From the NCBI GenBank assembly GCA_030052745.1, contig JANBVO010000041.1:124001-188000 (forward strand): DNA of 64,000 bases, read 5' to 3'. Position 1 is the first letter of the stretch, and every line of letters starts with the position of its first letter. The stretch comes from Pleurostoma richardsiae (Eukaryota > Ascomycota > Sordariomycetes > Calosphaeriales > Pleurostomataceae). Below are positions 13,380 to 24,441 of this stretch, piece after piece. The notes beneath the pieces were generated by a model, which ran no database searches, was not told the DNA's origin, and saw only the letters and a list, made by a program, of their open reading frames with translations. A program made the translations under genes and the position numbers.

Positions 13380-15451
13380 ATGGCGACTTTACTCTGTAAG
13401 CCCTCGAGATTTCTGCCCTTCATGCTCATGGGCCTTGAAATTAACACTAATGCGCTTACGTCTCAGCGGTCGCCGTCCGCTTCCGGCACAACCGGGGAGT
13501 GCTCAGGGTGCCTCCTTACTTATCCTTCCTCTGCATCCTCATCGGCGTGCTCTGGCTCCTTCTCCTCCCGCTCGACAATTACTCGCGACGGACTTATATC
13601 TCCGAAAATGCACTTCTACCTGGGCAGGTGCACACGTACTTCGGAGGCAGCGATCAGAACGTCTTCCGCGCGTATAAGCACGAGGTGAATGCATTGGCGG
13701 AGACAGACAATCTCGCGTGAGCAGACCGGGCTTCATGTTGTGGCAATCCAGCCAATTGCTGACCTCACGGTGCTTTCAGGGTCAACGACAAGCTGGAAAG
13801 TATCTTCAAGGGCATCGGCCTCAAAGTTGGCCGGCAGAACTTCCTGTACAAATCGGCAGGGGCGACCTACGCCGGGGAGAACATCTACGCTATCCTGCAA
13901 GCACCTCGTGGAGATGCTACGGAGGCAATTGTGCTGCTAGCACCCTGGAAAAACATCAAGGAAGAGTTCAACAGGAATGGTGTGGCTCTCACGCTCACAT
14001 TGTCTCGGTACTTTCGACGTGCGTTCAAGATAGGCTCTCAGGACGTGTAGGCTAGCTAACTCGGCCTCATTTAGGATGGTCGCTCTGGTCAAAGGACATC
14101 ATCTTCGTTGTCACTCCCGATAGCCTCGCCGGGCCCCAGGCTTGGGTTGATGCCTACCATGACGCTCACGACTCCAAGCAGGTCGATTCTCTACCCCTAA
14201 AGTCTGGTGCGCTGCAGGGTGCCATCGCCATCGATTATCCCCAGGATAATCGCTTTGACTCGGTCCATATCGTCTACGACGGTGTCAACGGACAGCTGCC
14301 GAACCTCGACCTGATCAACAGCGTCGTCAGCATCGCTGGCGGACAGATGGGCATGGGGGTGGCTATCCAGGAGATGTGGCGCCACAATGACAAGTATCAA
14401 GACCGTCTGGCGACTATGTTGAGGGGGATGCTCAAGCAAGGCTTGGGCCTGGCGTCCGGTCCGCACAGCAGCTTCATCCCGTATCACGTCGACGCGGTCA
14501 CGCTACAGCCCTTCGGTGAGGGATGGCAGGACGAGATGGCCATGGGTCGGGTGGTAGAAGGCACGTTTAGGAGCCTAAACAACCTCCTCGAGCATCTCCA
14601 CCAGAGCTTCTTCTTCTACCTGCTGATGCACAAGGATCGCTTCGTTAGCATTGGTACATATCTCCCTAGCGCCATGCTGATTGCTGCGAACTTCACCATC
14701 ATTTCTATTGCGCTGTGGGTGAAGAGTGGCCAGCGGCGTGAGGACGCAGAGCTATCGCCGCCAATGCCGCCTGCAGACACCAGCCAGAAGCTCCTCCCAG
14801 CAACGGAGAGGCACGTGTTTCTGCCATTGGGCCTGGTCGCGGCCTGTCAGTTCCTAGGCGTCGTACCTCTCTACCTCTTCAACCACCTACCAGTCAGTGT
14901 AAGGAGACGCTGTCCCCTGGCTAATGAAGGCCAAGGCTATGTGAAGTACGCCAGGCTAATCTGATTATTAGATGCTTGCTCCAGCCTTCGCCGTTTTCAG
15001 CGTCCTCAACCTCGCTTTGCCACACATCCTGTCACACACACTCACGTCCTGCTACAAGCCAACGCTGCAGCAATATGACCTAATCCAGTCTTTCTCCTTG
15101 CTGCTCCTTGGGTTGTTCCTCTCGGCCCTGGCGACTCTCAATTTCTCCCTTTCATTCCTGGTAGGCTTGCTAGCGACTCCCCTGAGCTTCGTGAAGCCGT
15201 CGCCGGACAGCCCCGCCAAGCGCTGGGTCGCCGCAGCGCTCGTGAGCATTGTGTCGCCAGCGACAATCCTCGCACTGTCGTCTGGCTTGTGCGGAGTTGG
15301 TCTGCGAGACGTACTGAGCGAGGCTGCTTTTGGGTGGGACGTCTGGGGCATGTACACGCCTGTCGTGGTGTGGTGCGTCTGGTGGCCGGCGTGGCTGGTG
15401 GGGATGATTGTAATCCTGGGGACGCCCGCTCAGAAGGCGAAGACGGCGTAG
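13380..15451 (+). CDS. gaa1: GPI transamidase component Gaa1
   Basis: Exons 13380-13395, 13467-13716, 13780-14018, 14075-14898 and 14972-15451 give 602 residues. The first exon is only 16 nt, and it starts MATLL before joining VAVRFRHNRG. One membrane helix lies near residues 24-44 (YLSFLCILIGVLWLLLL). A large lumenal domain follows, with GRQNFLY, YAILQAPRGDATEAIVL, and GMGVAIQEMW. Several C-terminal membrane helices complete the usual Gaa1 layout. Gaa1 is part of the ER complex that attaches the GPI anchor to proteins, and binds the lipid or substrate. The length is near yeast Gaa1 (614). The gene converges on rpn9, with 285 nt between stops. Confidence 0.94.
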
Positions 15452-15736
15452 ATTCGTGTGGGCTTGTATGTAGCCGAGAAAGATCGCGTTCCTCATAAAG
15501 AGGAAGAGACTGGAATGTTACACCCGCTCGAGTTTGTAATGGTAGGCGATGAACGTCACCATACAGTTACCTCAAAACACCGGGTGCTGATTCTGAACAC
15601 ATCCAGACCACACATGTTTTGCCTTGCGATCGGTCTATTACGCCTATGATACAAGAGGGCTCCGGCCCATGATCGTCCTGGTGCAGCCCCAGGAGGCCCT
15701 CCAACCACACGTCTTCTCCAAAGCAGTGAAGCAACC

Positions 15737-16959
15737 TTATGCGGCCCAGACATCCTTGCCGACCTTCTCAATCCAGTTACCCAGCTGGTTGACGCTGGTG
15801 TCCCAATCCGTTAACCTCTGGCGCATGTTCTCGATCTGCTTCTTGTCCAACACCTTGGGCTGCACCCAGTTGATCTGCGCCACTCCATCCACTTGGTCGA
15901 TCGTCCCCCGCAGCAGGCCTAGGCTCAATGCCTTCATCACCAGATGCTCGATCTCGTCCTCCTTGACCTTTGTCTCCTCGGAGATGGTCCGGAACGTCAT
16001 GGCGCGGTCGTGAGGCGGGCGTCTGAAGACAGCTTCGGTCAGGGCTGCTAGATAGATCTTCTGCCGCAGCTGATTACTGTATTTGGAGAGTAGGGGGTTC
16101 GAATTGATGTTGCCGACGAGCGTGTCGTAGGCGCGCAGATCGCCCCGGTTGAACGCGAAGAGAAGGTCCCGTAGCCACTGGTCCTCCGACTTCTCCGCCA
16201 GTGCATCGAGAATGGGATGCAATAACAGCTCGCCGAAGTTGTAGATGCTGGTGGATACCAGCGCCGCGATGCTGAGGTCGTAGGCGCGCGAGCGTCTTTC
16301 CTCTGGCGACAGGGAATAGAGGTCAATGCAGGCAAGGTAGAGCAGGGCATTGCGGTAATAGGACGCAAAGTCCATCTTGGCTTGGTAGTAGTCGGCGTTG
16401 GCGCCGTAGAACGCAGCATGAACGATCGTTTCGACCGAGTCGAACGAATCGAGTATCCGCTCCGCCTTGTCCAGTTCCTTTCGTGCGCCATCCAGATCAC
16501 CGAGTTCAAGTTTCACACGGGCTACTGCGACGGTTGCGAAGACGTACGCATCCTGTGAGTCCTCGTTGTCGACCTTCTTCGCTACCGACTCCACAAAGCT
16601 TAGGCGTTCTTCCTTGTCTAGCAGGAACCTCCGTCAGCGCCACGCTCAAGGATCTAGCTTGAGATCTAGATGTAGCAGATATTGTACTCACCTCTGCATT
16701 GTGATGCCGCTTTCAAGGCGAGGTCCACTAGCTTCAGTTGGTTGATCTTATCAGCGAACTTGAGAATGAAGACCTTGTAGAACTGCAGTCGTTGAGGCTC
16801 GCTTCCAGGGTCATTGAAGAACTCGACGAGCTTGTCCGTCAGCTGGTGCCATAGTTTCCGTTCCCACAAATCCTCGAACTGCAGAATTAGAGGTTGTAGA
16901 TCATCTGGAGCTTGATCCCGCTGTTCAGCGAGGAAGTCCGAGATGGTGTCCACATTCAT
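15737..16959 (-). CDS. rpn9: 26S proteasome regulatory lid subunit Rpn9 (PSMD13)
   Basis: Exons 16959-16692 and 16617-15737 give 382 residues (yeast 393, human 376). The intron runs GTGAGT..GCTAG in phase 1. The start MNVDTISDFLAEQR is where the family begins; the frame remains open upstream but that part is not conserved. Helical repeats fill the first two thirds. The C-terminal PCI domain spans about residues 175-345, including FNRGDLRAYD, AALTEAVFRRP and TISEETKVKEDEIEHLVMKA. It ends with WIEKVGKDVW. Rpn9 is a structural subunit of the lid of the 19S particle. The gene is divergent from nuo40 with only 386 bp between start codons. Confidence 0.96.
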
Positions 16960-17345
16960 CGTAGCTCTTGGGGCTATGCAGTCGTGTGGACCGGGAGGGA
17001 AATAATTCTGAACCGATCGATTACGCGCAGTATTCGACTTCGTGACTCTGGAGGGAGTGATGTGTTGTGTTGTGCTGCGGTCGTACTTCTGCGAGGAAGT
17101 CAAGTTGAGGCGGGAGCTCCGACCAGCTCCTCGTGGGTCCGCCCCGTCACTTTGACGCGGCTGGAACGCAGCCTGGAGAGGCGCCGGGACGTTTTTCTTC
17201 CGCTCCGTCTCCAATCATGTGACCTACAACACGGTCCCGTCCTGGCGTCAGTCATCCCGAAGCTCAAAGCCGAGCTCACGACAATCGTACTTGCAAAGGC
17301 AATTGGATCAGCGACGACCGTCTTGCAGCTTGCGTTTCTGCAAGA
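16960..17345. promoter_or_regulatory. Short bidirectional promoter rpn9/nuo40
   Basis: 386 bp separate the two ATGs on opposite strands, so both 5' UTRs and both promoters must fit here. I do not see a clear TATA box. A minus-strand open frame crosses much of it but shows no conservation. Confidence 0.6.
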
Positions 17346-18910
17346 ATGGCTTCAATTCCGGCTGCCGCGCGGTCGACGCAGAAGTTTGCCCAGAAGGCCC
17401 TTCAGCGGCGGTCGATATCAGACGTCGCCATTACTCGCACCGGCAAACCCATCCTTCGCGTCCAAGGTGGAAGGTATGTCTTTAAGTCTCTTCATTGCGT
17501 AACTAACGTAGATGCTCACTACTGATAGATCCGCACTTGGTGGTATGGACGACCGTCCTTCACGTCAAACGATTTCTAAACGAGGTGTACAGGCCACACG
17601 GCGACAGTATTTGGCGCAACGGGTCAACTGGGACGCTACATCGTCAACAGGCTAGGTGCGATCAAGGCGGAAGCTCGGGTTTGGCATCTGAACTTACGCT
17701 CTGTGCACAGCGCGGCAAGGATGCCAGGTCATTGTTCCTTTCCGGGAGGAAATGGGCAAGCGTCATCTCAAGGTGACTGGGGATCTGGGTCGGGTGGTCT
17801 TCATTGTACATTCTACAATATCCTGCGATGGATTGACCTGCCGCTAACGTGAACTTGTAGGAATACGATTTACGGAACACGCAATCCATCGAAGAAGCTG
17901 TCCGGCACTCCGATATTGTCTATAACCTAGTGGGCCGAAACTATCCGACGAAGTACGCTGCTTTCCCAATAACACTGGAACCCACAAGCACGGAAGCTTA
18001 TGAATCCTTATAGGAATTTCTCGCTTGAGGATGTCCACGTCGAGGGTACGGAAAGGATTGCGGAAGCTGTTGCTAAGTACGACGTCGATCGGTTTGTCCA
18101 TGTCTCTTCGTACAACGCAGACCCATCCTCGCCCTCGGAGTTCTACGCAACCAAGGCAAGCTTATCCGACATCGCACCTAGGGTATTCTGCTGACAATCT
18201 TGTAGGGCCGTGGTGAGGAAGTAGCGAGGAGCATTTTCCCGGAGACCACCATCGTGCGCCCGGCGCCGATGTTCGGTTTTGAGGACAACCTTCTCCTTAA
18301 ACTCGCCGGAGTTTACAACCTCTTCACTGCGAATAACATGCAGGAGAGATATTGGCCTGTCCATGTGTGTACAGTTGAAAATCTAACGTGCAGGACGGAG
18401 AGAGTGCTGACCAACGCCATAGTCTATTGATGTTGGACATGCGCTCGAGCTGATGCTCTACGATGACACTACTGCATCGCAGACATTTGAGCTCTATGGC
18501 CCGAAGGAGTACAACACGGCTGAGATTGCCGAGATGGTCGATCGCGAGATCTTCAAGAAGCGGAGGCACATTAACGTTCCTAAGGCCATCCTCAAGCCTG
18601 CAGCGGCATTGCTCAACAAGGCCCTCTGGTGGCCGGTACTGAATGCCGAAGACGTCGAGAGAGAGTTCATCGACCAGGTCATTGACCCGAATGCCAAGAC
18701 TTTCAAGGACCTGGGTCTCGAGCCAGGCGACATCAGCAAATTCACCTATCACTATCTGGTAGGTAGCGATACGTTAAGCTTTTTGAGACCGGTTCCGCTA
18801 ACTCCTTGCAGCAAGGTTACCGTAGCTCTGCGTACTACGACTTGCCGCCTGCAACTGAGAAGGAGAAGAGGGAAGAAAGGCAGTACCTGCACGTTTTGGA
18901 TGACCAGTAA
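17346..18910 (+). CDS. nuo40: NADH:ubiquinone oxidoreductase 40-kDa subunit (NDUFA9, NUO-40)
   Basis: Nine exons: 17346-17473, 17529-17542, 17593-17655, 17711-17805, 17861-17952, 18014-18155, 18206-18364, 18423-18758 and 18812-18910. They give 375 residues with phase kept at all eight introns. Exon 2 is a 14-nt microexon. Intron 6 (18156-18205, 50 nt) has a GC donor (AAG/GCAAGC) rather than GT. The N-terminus resembles a mitochondrial presequence. The NAD(P)-binding Rossmann motif is TVFGATGQLG, with Gly55, Gly58 and Gly61. DIVYNLVGRNYPTK, RFVHVSSYNA and RPAPMFGFEDN are family blocks. The protein is an accessory subunit of the complex I peripheral arm and holds a structural NADPH. Exon calls rest on conservation plus splice consensus. 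Confidence 0.94.
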
Positions 18911-19305
18911 AGGATGTGTTTGGAACCCAGAGCTTGGGTGCTCTCAGGGGCGTCCGAGACGCTGTATATATGTAACTAGAGGTTTCGTGAAGCTAAGAAC
19001 ATCGAGAGAATATTTCCAAGGATGCCCTATGGCTGTGCGGTGAGACTGGCTTTGAGTGGGATGGTGTAGGTTTCTCAATCGGAATATCGCAATTCGGGTC
19101 AGCTACCGTCGTGGGATTATCACTAGCCAGGAGGTCGTAACCCGAAATTTTCGTCAAGGCTATGTGAGCCTATTAGACGTACGGCACAAGTCACCGCAAA
19201 CCCATCAGTTAGGATGTCGATTATACCAGTACGGATCAGAATCGAAAAGAATAATACGTCGTGTCAATCGAGATAAAGAAATAGACTTTTGCAGTCTGGG
19301 CTGCG
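18911..19305. other. Intergenic gap between nuo40 and efm5
   Basis: 395 nt between tandem genes. It should hold the nuo40 3' end and the efm5 promoter. No gene is visible. Confidence 0.45.
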
Positions 19306-20418
19306 ATGGCAAACGAGAGCGACGATGAGCCACTGTACGTGGGAGTCACTAAGCGCCGGCAGCGCCTGCCCACCTCGGAAGGATACTGACAACATGGACA
19401 CTCGTGAAGAACCTTGTCTTCGCATGCCTTGGATGCACTCAAGGACTTCTATGCCGATAGAGATGCGCGCGCGAAACAGTTTGAGCAGCTGAAAGCCGTG
19501 GCGGAGGATGAGGCGTCCAGCCGCGAGCAGCAACCGCTATCGATGGAGGCCTTCACAGAGGATTGGAACGAGTCGCAATTCTGGGTACGACAGGCTATCC
19601 GCCGTCTAGGCCTTTTATTTCTTCTGCGGTCGATACGGTCATCGCTGACATGACGGCATGGCCATCGCCACGCAGTACTCAGACGAGACGGCCACACTAC
19701 TGGCGCAGCAGCTCCTCGACGATGCAACGGCCGACTCGCATATTGCTGTCGTGTCGGCCCCGAGCGTCTTTGTCGCTCTGAAAAATGCCCTCGTAAGCGC
19801 GCAGCTTTCTCGTTCTCGTGTTGGCGTACCAGCTAACGCCGTCTTTCCCCTCCGTGGAGGCTGGCTGGGACCGACCGAAGCCAAAACTCACCCTGCTGGA
19901 GCATGACAACCGGTTCGCGGTGTTCCCAGAGTTTGTCTTCTACGACTTCATGCAGCCCGTCAAGCTCCCGGGTGAGTTCTAGTTTTCCCACCCGAAGGGC
20001 CCTCTCGGGCCGTCATGATGACGGTCTGAGAGAGACTGACAGCAGGTCAGGACATCTCAAGGGGTCAGTAGACCGAATAATATGCGACCCGCCGTTCCTT
20101 AGCGAGGACTGCCAGACCAAAGGCGAGCTTATGCCCAACATCTTTCCTGCCTGTCAGGTATGCGGAACAGCTAACACCAGAGCAGCTGCGCTCACCGTCA
20201 GGTGGCTGTATAAATCACAGGGCGAAGATCGTAGGCTCATAGTTTGCACGGGGGAGCGCATGGAGACGCTCATCGTGAAGCTCTACCGGTCCCTCGGGGT
20301 GAAGACGGTCGACTATGAGCCTGTTCATGCCCGAGGTCTCAGCAACGAGTTCTATTGCTACGCAAATTTCGAGTGTGATAAATGGAAGTGGCGAGAGGCG
20401 CCGGGCTCGGCTCACTGA
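19306..20418 (+). CDS. efm5: Protein-lysine N-methyltransferase Efm5 (eEF1A Lys79 type)
   Basis: Six exons: 19306-19334, 19410-19584, 19676-19792, 19881-19971, 20051-20122 and 20186-20418, giving 238 residues. The start MANESDDEPL joins TLSSHALDALKDFYADRDAR, the usual N-terminus. SMEAFTEDWNESQFWYSDET leads into the methyltransferase fold. The catalytic DPPF motif is at Asp150 in DRIICDPPFLSEDCQTK, and VCTGERMETLI and GLSNEFYCYANFECDKWKW close the protein. The family trimethylates a lysine of translation factor eEF1A in the cytosol. Intron 5 (20123-20185) uses a GC donor, is 63 nt long, has no in-frame stop, and has a CTAAC branch site. It could be read through, adding 21 residues. The alternative GT nearby would leave a 28-nt intron, which is too short. 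Confidence 0.9.
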
Positions 20419-20679
20419 GGAGGAAAGGCACGCAGAAGTAGATGACAGGGCGAATAACAGGAATAACGATGACAAAATTTCTATGGATGCTTTGCCTGAC
20501 CGTCCCTGACGCCTTATTCAAATGCTAGTTCGGGTACTCTCACCCCAGGCCCCGTAGATGCTTCCCATCCAAGTCCCTGACTGGAGGCTACCCAATTATC
20601 CTGGTTCCCAAGTGATATATTTGCCAATCTTACCGTCCACATGCCGGCGCCACCCCGCTGGAATTTTAACCCAATTCAC

Positions 20680-22591
20680 CTATGTTAGCGACCTGATAAT
20701 ATAGAAGAGAAGGTAGGCCTTCGCGCCAAGCACGTCTGACTTGGATGCCAGCTCGACTCTGTGATCGTTGAAAGTAAACCACTAGGTCTCGGGTTAGAAC
20801 CCCGCGGCACGGTGGTAATCGTGTCAAAGCTTACCTGATCCCCAACGCGACAGTAAGAAACGTAGTGACCTGTGTCGATCTCGCCCACGTGGACGACTAC
20901 GCTCAGTAGATCGTAGGTGCAAGACCGAGCCAGCTCGAAGTTCTCCTTGCCGTCGTGGCCGCGACCGCGGCTTGTGTACGGCAGCATGTTAAGCTGTAGC
21001 GGGAACTGGACGGGAGTGTCAATTTTGGCTGCTGATCGATCCCGCGCGCCTTGTTTGTACTCGAAGCGCTGGAGAAGCGTTAGCATTCACAGCACGCCAG
21101 GTCACAGAGAGCAATGAATAGTTGTGGCACCTTGAGCTGAATAGACAGCACGTTCGGCAGCCTCTTGATGGTCGTGTGTCGGCGGGCCTGCTGGGTTGAA
21201 TTGCACTTATGGCACCGGTACTCGCACTTGTCGGACTTGATATACTCCTCATCGAGGCATTCCTGCAGAGTCAGGGAGGTCCTTTGGCCCGCCTTCTTAC
21301 CGCGCTTTTGCGCTAGGTTTTCCAGCCCAAGGCTGAGGTCCAGGAACGATTGCACCTGGTGCGTCACGCCACCGCAGTGCTGGCACGTCGTGGTGCTCTG
21401 GAGCTTGCCGTAGAACGTCTGGTGGATGATACAGTTGCAGCTGTGCTCGCTGCCGGTCTCGGGCTTCTTACCGTCGCCGTTGCGCTCATGAAGCTCTTCG
21501 GCGAGAAACTGGAAAAATTCGTGCGCATCCTGCTCTTTGGTGGTGACGAGGTTTTCAAAAGCCTTCTTCTCAGAGATCCAGAACCCTGACAGGATGTTCG
21601 CCGCTGTGTAACCGTTGGTGTTCTCCAGAGCATAGAAGTCCTGAAACATGTCGTCCATGGCGCAGCTCAGGCAATGGGGCACATTACAATCCCCACTCTG
21701 GTGGCCGTCGCTGAGGTAGAAATTACGCAGTAGAGGGTTGTGCAGGAAACTCTGGAGAACCACGTTCTGGTAACAGGTAGCGCCGGCATTGTAGATGCCA
21801 CGCAGTCCGTTTGCGCGGCACGATGCCGTTGTGGTGTTGGACGAGATGTAGCGAGGGTCTTCTTTGATGGGATCACTAAAGAGCTCGTCGAGCTTCCTCT
21901 TTCGGCCTTGTCGAGGTGTTAGTTGTAGGAGACGTAGCTGGGCATCGATAGAGGGAGAGCAGTCTAAGACTGCAGAGGGGGCCGGGGGCAGCGCTGGAAG
22001 CCCCATGTAGAGGTATCGGCACGAGGACATACTCGAGAATGAACCAGTTCCCATTTTGCGCAATCTCAGCTCCTCCAACGTCGGATCCCACACAAAGTCA
22101 TCGCACATTTGGCAATAGAGGGAGCCGCTCCTGGAATCGACATCTAGGAAGTCATATTCGTCAGCATCGCTGGATGGTCTCGAGAAGCAGCACGACTGTG
22201 TGGAGCCCGACTCACAAAACCGATGGGCCTTCTTAATCCCATGTTTTGTCCTTTCATCCTCGGTGACCGTTGCGGGGCACTGCAGGCACAGGTAGTTGGA
22301 GGTCAAGGTCGTGATGGGCTGCCCGTCGGGGCTCTTGGAGGTCTGCGGAATAAGTGGGGTATTGTCGAAGATGCCTCTCAAGATCATCTTATAATGTGCA
22401 ATGGACGTGTTTAAAGTCTCCTGGCCTTGGCTCCAGAGGAGCTGAACGTGCTCTATGCGGTTGTGAGAACAGGAAGGGAGAGAGCTAGAACGGAGAGGGC
22501 TCATACCGCAACCAAAGACGGGCGTCCCTGGCACTGGCGACTTGACCTTGACGGCCTTTGGGGAAGCCGGGGTGCTCGGTCGCGCAGCCAT
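20680..22591 (-). CDS. ubp8: Ubiquitin C-terminal hydrolase Ubp8 (SAGA DUB module)
   Basis: Exons 22591-22507, 22452-22216, 22143-21131, 21068-20835 and 20781-20680 give 556 residues. The N-terminal ZnF-UBP domain starts at FGCEHVQLL, has YLCLQCP, and ends near YCQMCDDFVWDP; it anchors the enzyme to SAGA. The USP domain has the Cys box NAGATCYQNVVLQSF (Cys231), zinc-ribbon CxxC pairs, and the His box DTGHYVSYCRVGDQWFTFND (His513). Ubp8 removes ubiquitin from histone H2B. Intron 2 (22215-22144, 72 nt) has no in-frame stop but removing it restores the HRFYVDSRSG block. A further stop-free 69-nt stretch (22032-21964) with a GTATGT donor may also be an intron; I left it in. Introns 1, 3 and 4 are clear. 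Confidence 0.92.
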
Positions 22592-23568
22592 CTTCTCTCC
22601 TATTTCGTCCCTTAACCTCCTAATCTGCTACTTATGTTCCCTCCTACAGTCTATCGTAACGTCAACTCGAGCCACTGACGTGCAACTGTCCCAGAAAGCT
22701 CCGTGCTTATTCAGGGCACTAGTGTGCACAGTCGGAGATGCCGAACAGTGATGTACGAGCAGCCTAGGCGCGAGACAGTATATAGTGCCTTAGTCGGAAC
22801 AATATTCAAGAATGCTGGTCTAAATCCTCGAGGCTCGGAAGATCGAACGGGGAGTGCGGGCGTCGGGTGTGTGTTGCGATGCTGGTAGTTTTGCCGCAGG
22901 ATCGAGTGGCGGGAACGGCGGCGGTCCCGTACTCTTCGCAACGTGCCGGATCGAGTTCCCAGTTGGAGACCGTCGAAGCCCCAAGTATATGGGCAATGGC
23001 AACCGTCACGGAAGTTGTCGAGGTAAGGTTTTGGCTTGTAAATGCAATTGCTTCCTGGGGCAGGTTGGCTCGGCCGGTTCTAAGGGGCCAGAAAGGCTAC
23101 GGAAATTCCTTATCGCATCACTTCAGGGCTTATCAGTCGCAGCGGACGGCAACTCCAAGCTTCCCGCTCGCCCTAAATTTAGCGGCCCTTTTCAGCCTCG
23201 GCAGCACAGAGCACCGCGTTGCGGAGGCTCAAGCTGCCCAGGTTGCCGCCATCTACAGACCTACTTAAGCAAGTACCTTGTCGAGACACCGGCATACAGG
23301 TCTCATCTTTGCTTGAATGTTCCCCCCTGCTGCTGCTGGCCGGCTATTGATATCGTAGAAGAGACTTCTCCCCACCCCCAAGAGACGGCCGCAGTCGTCC
23401 GGTTGGGCGAACGGCGAGTGCTCGATTACGAATGTCACATGCGCACCTCTGAAGGCCGTGAGCTTGCATGTGTGCCTGTTTGAGCCGGATCTGACATTGC
23501 TGGACGGCTGTCTACAAAGAAGCACATTTTACATGCGAGCGGCTCCTCCCCTCCTCTCCAGAGCTACA
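22592..23568. promoter_or_regulatory. Divergent intergenic region between ubp8 and the LACTB2-like gene
   Basis: 977 nt between divergent starts. Both strands hold moderately long open frames, but they overlap each other and match no family I recognise. I treat the stretch as promoters and leaders. Confidence 0.45.
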
Positions 23569-24441
23569 ATGGCTACTCAGCTCGTCCAACTACCAGAAGT
23601 GGAGCGCCTCAGCCCACGGTGCATCCGCATATTGGGCGGTAACCCGGGAAAGTTCACGCTCCAGGGCACCAACACTTATCTACTGGGGACCGGCTCTAGG
23701 AGGCTACTCATAGACACCGGTGAGGGCAGACCGTCCTGGATTGCTGCCATCAAACGGACGCTGGAAGAGGAGAAGGCGTCGATAACGGCGGCACTGATCA
23801 CACACTGGCACCACGATCACCAAGGGGGTATCAGGCAGCTGTTGGAACTGTCGCCAGACACCAAGGTTTTCAAGAACCAGGGACATCCGCAGAGCGGCCA
23901 GCTCGACATAACCGACGGGCAGAAGTTCGAGGTCGAGGGGGTGACGCTGAGAGCATCGCACACCCCTGGGCACACCGTGGATCACATGGTGTTCGTGCTG
24001 GAGGAGGATGACGCGCTCTTCACCGGCGACAATGTCCTAGGCCATGGCACGGCGGTCTTTGAGGAACTTGGGACCTACCTCGATAGCCTCGAGCAGATGA
24101 AGCAGCTCTTTCAGGGAATCGCGTATCCCGGCCACGGCCCCGTCATCGACGACGGCCCAGACAGGATCCGATACTACATCAGGCACCGTCGACAGCGCGA
24201 AGAGCAGCTAATCCAGGCTCTGCAGTCGCCGTGTATCGAGCAAGAAAGAGCCGAGGGCGAGGGTAACTCCTGGGCGCCGATCGACCTGGTCAGGGTGATA
24301 TACCAAGACGTGCCGGAGAATCTGCATCTTGCCGCTCAAGGGGGCCTTGTCCAGATTCTGCGGAAGTTGGAAAAGGAGGGCAAGGTGTCTCAAGACCAGG
24401 GCAAGTGGAGGCTCAAGAGGGATCCACCAACGTCGCTATGA
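23569..24441 (+). CDS. Metallo-beta-lactamase-fold hydrolase, LACTB2 type
   Basis: A single exon of 290 residues, close to human LACTB2 (288). I chose the ATG of MATQLVQLPEVERLSP; an in-frame ATG at 23533 would add 12 residues. The metal-binding motif is THWHHDHQGG (His79, His81, Asp83, His84), followed by HTPGHTVDH, FTGDNVLGHG and PGHGP. A C-terminal winged-helix-like part (QILRKLEKEGKVSQDQGKWRL) is typical of LACTB2. LACTB2 is an endoribonuclease in animal mitochondria. In fungi, close relatives act as thioesterases that release polyketides from non-reducing synthases. No polyketide synthase lies in this window, so the LACTB2 role is more likely here. The substrate cannot be told from sequence. 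Confidence 0.88.
   Translation: MATQLVQLPEVERLSPRCIRILGGNPGKFTLQGTNTYLLGTGSRRLLIDTGEGRPSWIAAIKRTLEEEKASITAALITHWHHDHQGGIRQLLELSPDTKVFKNQGHPQSGQLDITDGQKFEVEGVTLRASHTPGHTVDHMVFVLEEDDALFTGDNVLGHGTAVFEELGTYLDSLEQMKQLFQGIAYPGHGPVIDDGPDRIRYYIRHRRQREEQLIQALQSPCIEQERAEGEGNSWAPIDLVRVIYQDVPENLHLAAQGGLVQILRKLEKEGKVSQDQGKWRLKRDPPTSL

Noticed and set aside
20155-20185. A GT donor (CAG/GTATGC) for efm5 intron 5
   Set aside because: It would leave a 28-nt intron and the wrong phase, so the GC donor at 20123 is preferred.
23569-24441. A polyketide cluster thioesterase
   Set aside because: The protein fits the wider LACTB2 family, but no polyketide synthase, transcription factor or tailoring enzyme is near it.
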